Assembly: GCF_009909155.2 (NCBI RefSeq)
Contig: NZ_JAAAPM020000022.1
Span: 1-64,000, forward strand
Direction: 5' to 3'
Length of the DNA stretch: 64,000 nucleotides
Source: Flavobacterium undicola
GTDB lineage: Bacteria; Bacteroidota; Bacteroidia; Flavobacteriales; Flavobacteriaceae
Under the pieces are notes generated by a model. The model was given only the letters and a program-made list of their open reading frames with translations, did not search any database and was not told where the DNA came from. Position numbers and translations under genes: made by a program. This document shows positions 62,025-64,000 of this stretch, piece after piece; positions within the stretch are counted from its first letter, which is position 1; each line of letters starts with the position of its first letter.

Positions 62025-62762
62025 TTATTTTTCTTTCTTTAATTCTTCTTCTTTCTTCTCTTCTTCTTTCTTTTTTGCCGCGGCTTTTTCTTTTTTATTG
62101 AAATAGCCTTTTAGTAAAAAATTATGTTTTGCTGCTTCCATATTTTCACTCAATCCTTTTGATCCGGATTGCAGATTAGACATAGTTGCATCCAGTTTTA
62201 CTGCAAAACTTTTATCATTCATCAATTTTGACAATGTACCATTTCCATTATTCAGCTTATAGGTAAATTCAGCCAACTGAGCCGTAATAATCTCAACATT
62301 ATCAACGCTCTTTTTCACACTTTTCATCAAGTCATCTATTTCTAACGGCCCTTTTGAAACAATATAAGCATTGTCTTTGATGATTGTATTAGATGAAGTT
62401 CCCGGTGAAATAGTCAACACTTTATCTCCCATTAATCCATCAGAACCTATACTTGCTATAGCGTCTGTTTTAATAAACTTTTGTACTTCTTTTTCTATTA
62501 TTAAAACCACGACTACACTAGTATCTGTTACCAATTCGATTTCGCTGACAGTACCTACATTTATTCCCGAAAAACGCACATTGTTTCCTATTTTTAAGCC
62601 ACTTACTGTTTTAAATTTTGATCTTAATTGAAAAGTAGCACCAAACATATTCTGCTGTTTTCCAACAAAATAAATTGTGAAAACAAATAATATTAATCCA
62701 ATGATTACAAACATTCCTAATTTCCAATTTGATCCAGCACTTTTATTCATGATTCCTGTCAT
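62025..62762 (-). CDS. mlaD: MlaD-family lipid-transport periplasmic protein
   Basis: About 245 aa from ATG 62762, 7 bp after the mlaF stop; MNKSAGSNWKLG at 62750 is an alternative. One N-terminal transmembrane helix (about residues 12-32), then the MCE domain: LRSKFKTVSGLKIGNNVRFS, GINVGTVSEIELV and SDGLMGDKVLTISPG. The C-terminal helical part ends in a Lys/Glu-rich stretch (KEEEKKEEELKKEK). It forms the substrate channel of an ABC complex that moves phospholipids between membranes. Confidence 0.92.
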   Translation of the reverse strand: MTGIMNKSAGSNWKLGMFVIIGLILFVFTIYFVGKQQNMFGATFQLRSKFKTVSGLKIGNNVRFSGINVGTVSEIELVTDTSVVVVLIIEKEVQKFIKTDAIASIGSDGLMGDKVLTISPGTSSNTIIKDNAYIVSKGPLEIDDLMKSVKKSVDNVEIITAQLAEFTYKLNNGNGTLSKLMNDKSFAVKLDATMSNLQSGSKGLSENMEAAKHNFLLKGYFNKKEKAAAKKKEEEKKEEELKKEK

Positions 62763-62769
62763 TTTTTGA

Positions 62770-63504
62770 TTAAATAAAAAAGGAACGCACCCATTCGTCT
62801 TTGCTTTTTTCCAAGCTGTCATAAGTTCCTTCGGCATTAATTAGTCCATCTTTCAGAATCAAAATTCTGTTTCCAGTCATTTTTGCACAAGCCATATCAT
62901 GAGTAATAATTATGGAGCTTGTTTTGTATTTTTTTTGAACCGATAATATCAATTCGCTAATTTCTCTTGAGGTAATGGTATCCAGACCCGAAGTGGGTTC
63001 GTCATACAAAATAATCTCAGGTTTAATAATAATGGCTCTGGCCAATGCAATTCTTTTTTTCATTCCGCCTGATAATTCCGAAGGCATTTTGTCAATAGCT
63101 TCTTCTAAACCAACACTTTCTAATGCTTCCATAATTTCAGTTTTGATGGCTTCTTCAGTTAAATTCCGAATATGGTGTTTTAATGTAAAAGTTAAATTTT
63201 GCCTTACCGACATAGAATCATACAAAGCTCCATTTTGGAACATAAAACCAATTCTAGCCCTAATCTTATTGAGTTCATCATCCTTTAATTTTGTGATTTC
63301 TGTACCAAAAATTTCAATTTTTCCTTTATCAGATCCTAATAATCCCACCAAACATTTAATGGTTACTGATTTCCCAGAACCTGAACGTCCCAGAATAACC
63401 AAATCTTCTCCCTTGTTTACCGTAAGACTAATTCCTTTTAAAATTTTATTTTCGCCAAAAGATTTATATAAATTCTTGATGGCTATGATAGGCTGTGCTT
63501 CCAT
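62770..63504 (-). CDS. mlaF: MlaF-type ABC transporter ATP-binding protein
   Basis: A 244-aa ATPase. Walker A GRSGSGKSV (about residues 37-45), signature ELSGGMKKRIALARA (about 142-156), Walker B ILYDEPTSG and the switch His in IIITHDMACA. It powers the lipid transporter formed with MlaE and MlaD. The gene lies 4 bp after the mlaE stop and 7 bp before mlaD, a tight operon. Full length. Confidence 0.96.
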   Translation of the reverse strand: MEAQPIIAIKNLYKSFGENKILKGISLTVNKGEDLVILGRSGSGKSVTIKCLVGLLGSDKGKIEIFGTEITKLKDDELNKIRARIGFMFQNGALYDSMSVRQNLTFTLKHHIRNLTEEAIKTEIMEALESVGLEEAIDKMPSELSGGMKKRIALARAIIIKPEIILYDEPTSGLDTITSREISELILSVQKKYKTSSIIITHDMACAKMTGNRILILKDGLINAEGTYDSLEKSKDEWVRSFFI

Positions 63505-63508
63505 AATT

Positions 63509-64000
63509 TCAGAAAAATAAATCGGTTAATTGTGCGGCCAACATATCAATAATAAAGACCGAAAGTGAAGCTGCAACCACCGCTTCATTGGCAGCAATTC
63601 CTACACTTGCTGTCCCGCTTGAGGCATTAAACCCCTTATAAGAACCTATTAATCCAATAAAAAAACCAAAGAAGAAAGTCTTGATAAAAGCGGGTACTAA
63701 ATCTAAAAATTCAAGATGCTCCAATACTTCTGAGAAATAACGAAACAAAGTCATACTTCCGTGTATGTTGTAGCCAATATATCCACCATAAATCCCAATA
63801 AAATCAGCATAAATTACCAAAATAGGCACCATAAATGTGGTGGCTAAAATTCGGGTAACCACTAAATATTTATAGGGATTAATTGCCGAAACTTCCATAG
63901 CATCAATTTGCTCGGTTACTTTCATCGAACCCAATTCGGCACCAATACCTGAAGCTATTTTTCCTGCACAAATCAGCGCCGTAATTACCGGGGCAATTTC
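63509..64000 (-). CDS. mlaE: MlaE-type ABC transporter permease (truncated at right edge)
   Basis: The frame is open from the window edge to the stop at 63509; an internal ATG at 63934 is not the true start, because codons upstream (IASGIGAELGS) are family-conserved. Visible landmarks are GAELGSMKVTEQIDAMEVSA and INPYKYLVVTRILATTFMVP, the permease coupling region, and several transmembrane helices. The 3' part encodes about 164 residues; the N-terminal third lies outside. It is the membrane core of the lipid transporter. Confidence 0.93.
   Translation of the reverse strand, partial: EIAPVITALICAGKIASGIGAELGSMKVTEQIDAMEVSAINPYKYLVVTRILATTFMVPILVIYADFIGIYGGYIGYNIHGSMTLFRYFSEVLEHLEFLDLVPAFIKTFFFGFFIGLIGSYKGFNASSGTASVGIAANEAVVAASLSVFIIDMLAAQLTDLFF

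Overview
The window looks like a chromosomal segment of a Flavobacterium-type member of the Bacteroidota. The DNA is clearly AT-rich. Several genes sit behind the Bacteroidota promoter element TAnnTTTG, and Shine-Dalgarno sequences are weak or absent. The gene families are typical of the phylum: TonB receptor with a CarboxypepD_reg-like N-terminus, DUF5686, GSCFA, DUF4230, DUF4136, DUF5522 and Na+/H+-pumping pyrophosphatase. No rRNA, tRNA, CRISPR array or transposase gene was seen. The species cannot be named from the sequence.

Region 1 (1-15510) is an anaerobic and nitrogen-oxide module. On the minus strand lie a NarK-type transporter and an operon for a nitrate-reductase-like complex: b-type membrane subunit, Mo-bisPGD catalytic subunit, four-cluster ferredoxin, Tat-type Rieske protein and a small membrane protein. 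Divergent from it are ric (Fe-S repair), a class III ribonucleotide reductase with its activase, a polytopic histidine-rich membrane protein and an Rrf2 regulator, followed by nadA-nadB. Two CRP/FNR-like sites lie between the divergent halves; one is centred near -41 of a recognisable narK promoter and the other is the core of a 36-bp perfect palindrome. The reductase is split: nrdD stops after its zinc site, and the glycyl-radical domain is a separate 54-codon gene in the same frame, 87 bp downstream.

Region 2 (15649-22489) holds an LTxxQ-type periplasmic protein, hemL, a cell-wall hydrolase, a PLP-dependent deaminase-like enzyme, small conserved genes, and ilvA behind an isoleucine-rich leader peptide and attenuator. 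A group III truncated haemoglobin follows. Region 3 (22529-26474) is an AT-rich two-gene restriction-modification-like island: a large adenine methylase and a PD-(D/E)XK-like partner. Region 4 (26684-33319) has DUF4230, GSCFA, lipoprotein and cupin genes, then alaS. Downstream of alaS is the orphan 3' end of a second, divergent alaS, pointing to xenologous replacement, and alaS itself carries an in-frame insert that looks like an intergenic repeat.

Region 5 (33540-40330) contains an M23 peptidase, a MerR regulator, LemA and two TPM proteins. It then has a second Rrf2 regulator, a 34-aa ORF ending Met-Met-Cys-Met-Cys-Trp with its own promoter, and a TonB receptor: a candidate sulfur-responsive locus. 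Region 6 (40558-56146) is mostly housekeeping: deoxynucleoside kinase, membrane and soluble pyrophosphatases, DUF5686, pdhB, etfB-etfA, bifunctional nuclease, thyA, folA, der and era. Region 7 (56445-64000) has an OmpA-family protein, an ice-binding-like lipoprotein, a cluster of small stress-type proteins with one truncated member, a low-affinity iron permease-like protein, and the MlaE-MlaF-MlaD lipid-transport operon running off the right edge.

A theme across the window is small intergenic repeats that appear to have entered or interrupted coding sequence (nrdD, the GSCFA gene, alaS).
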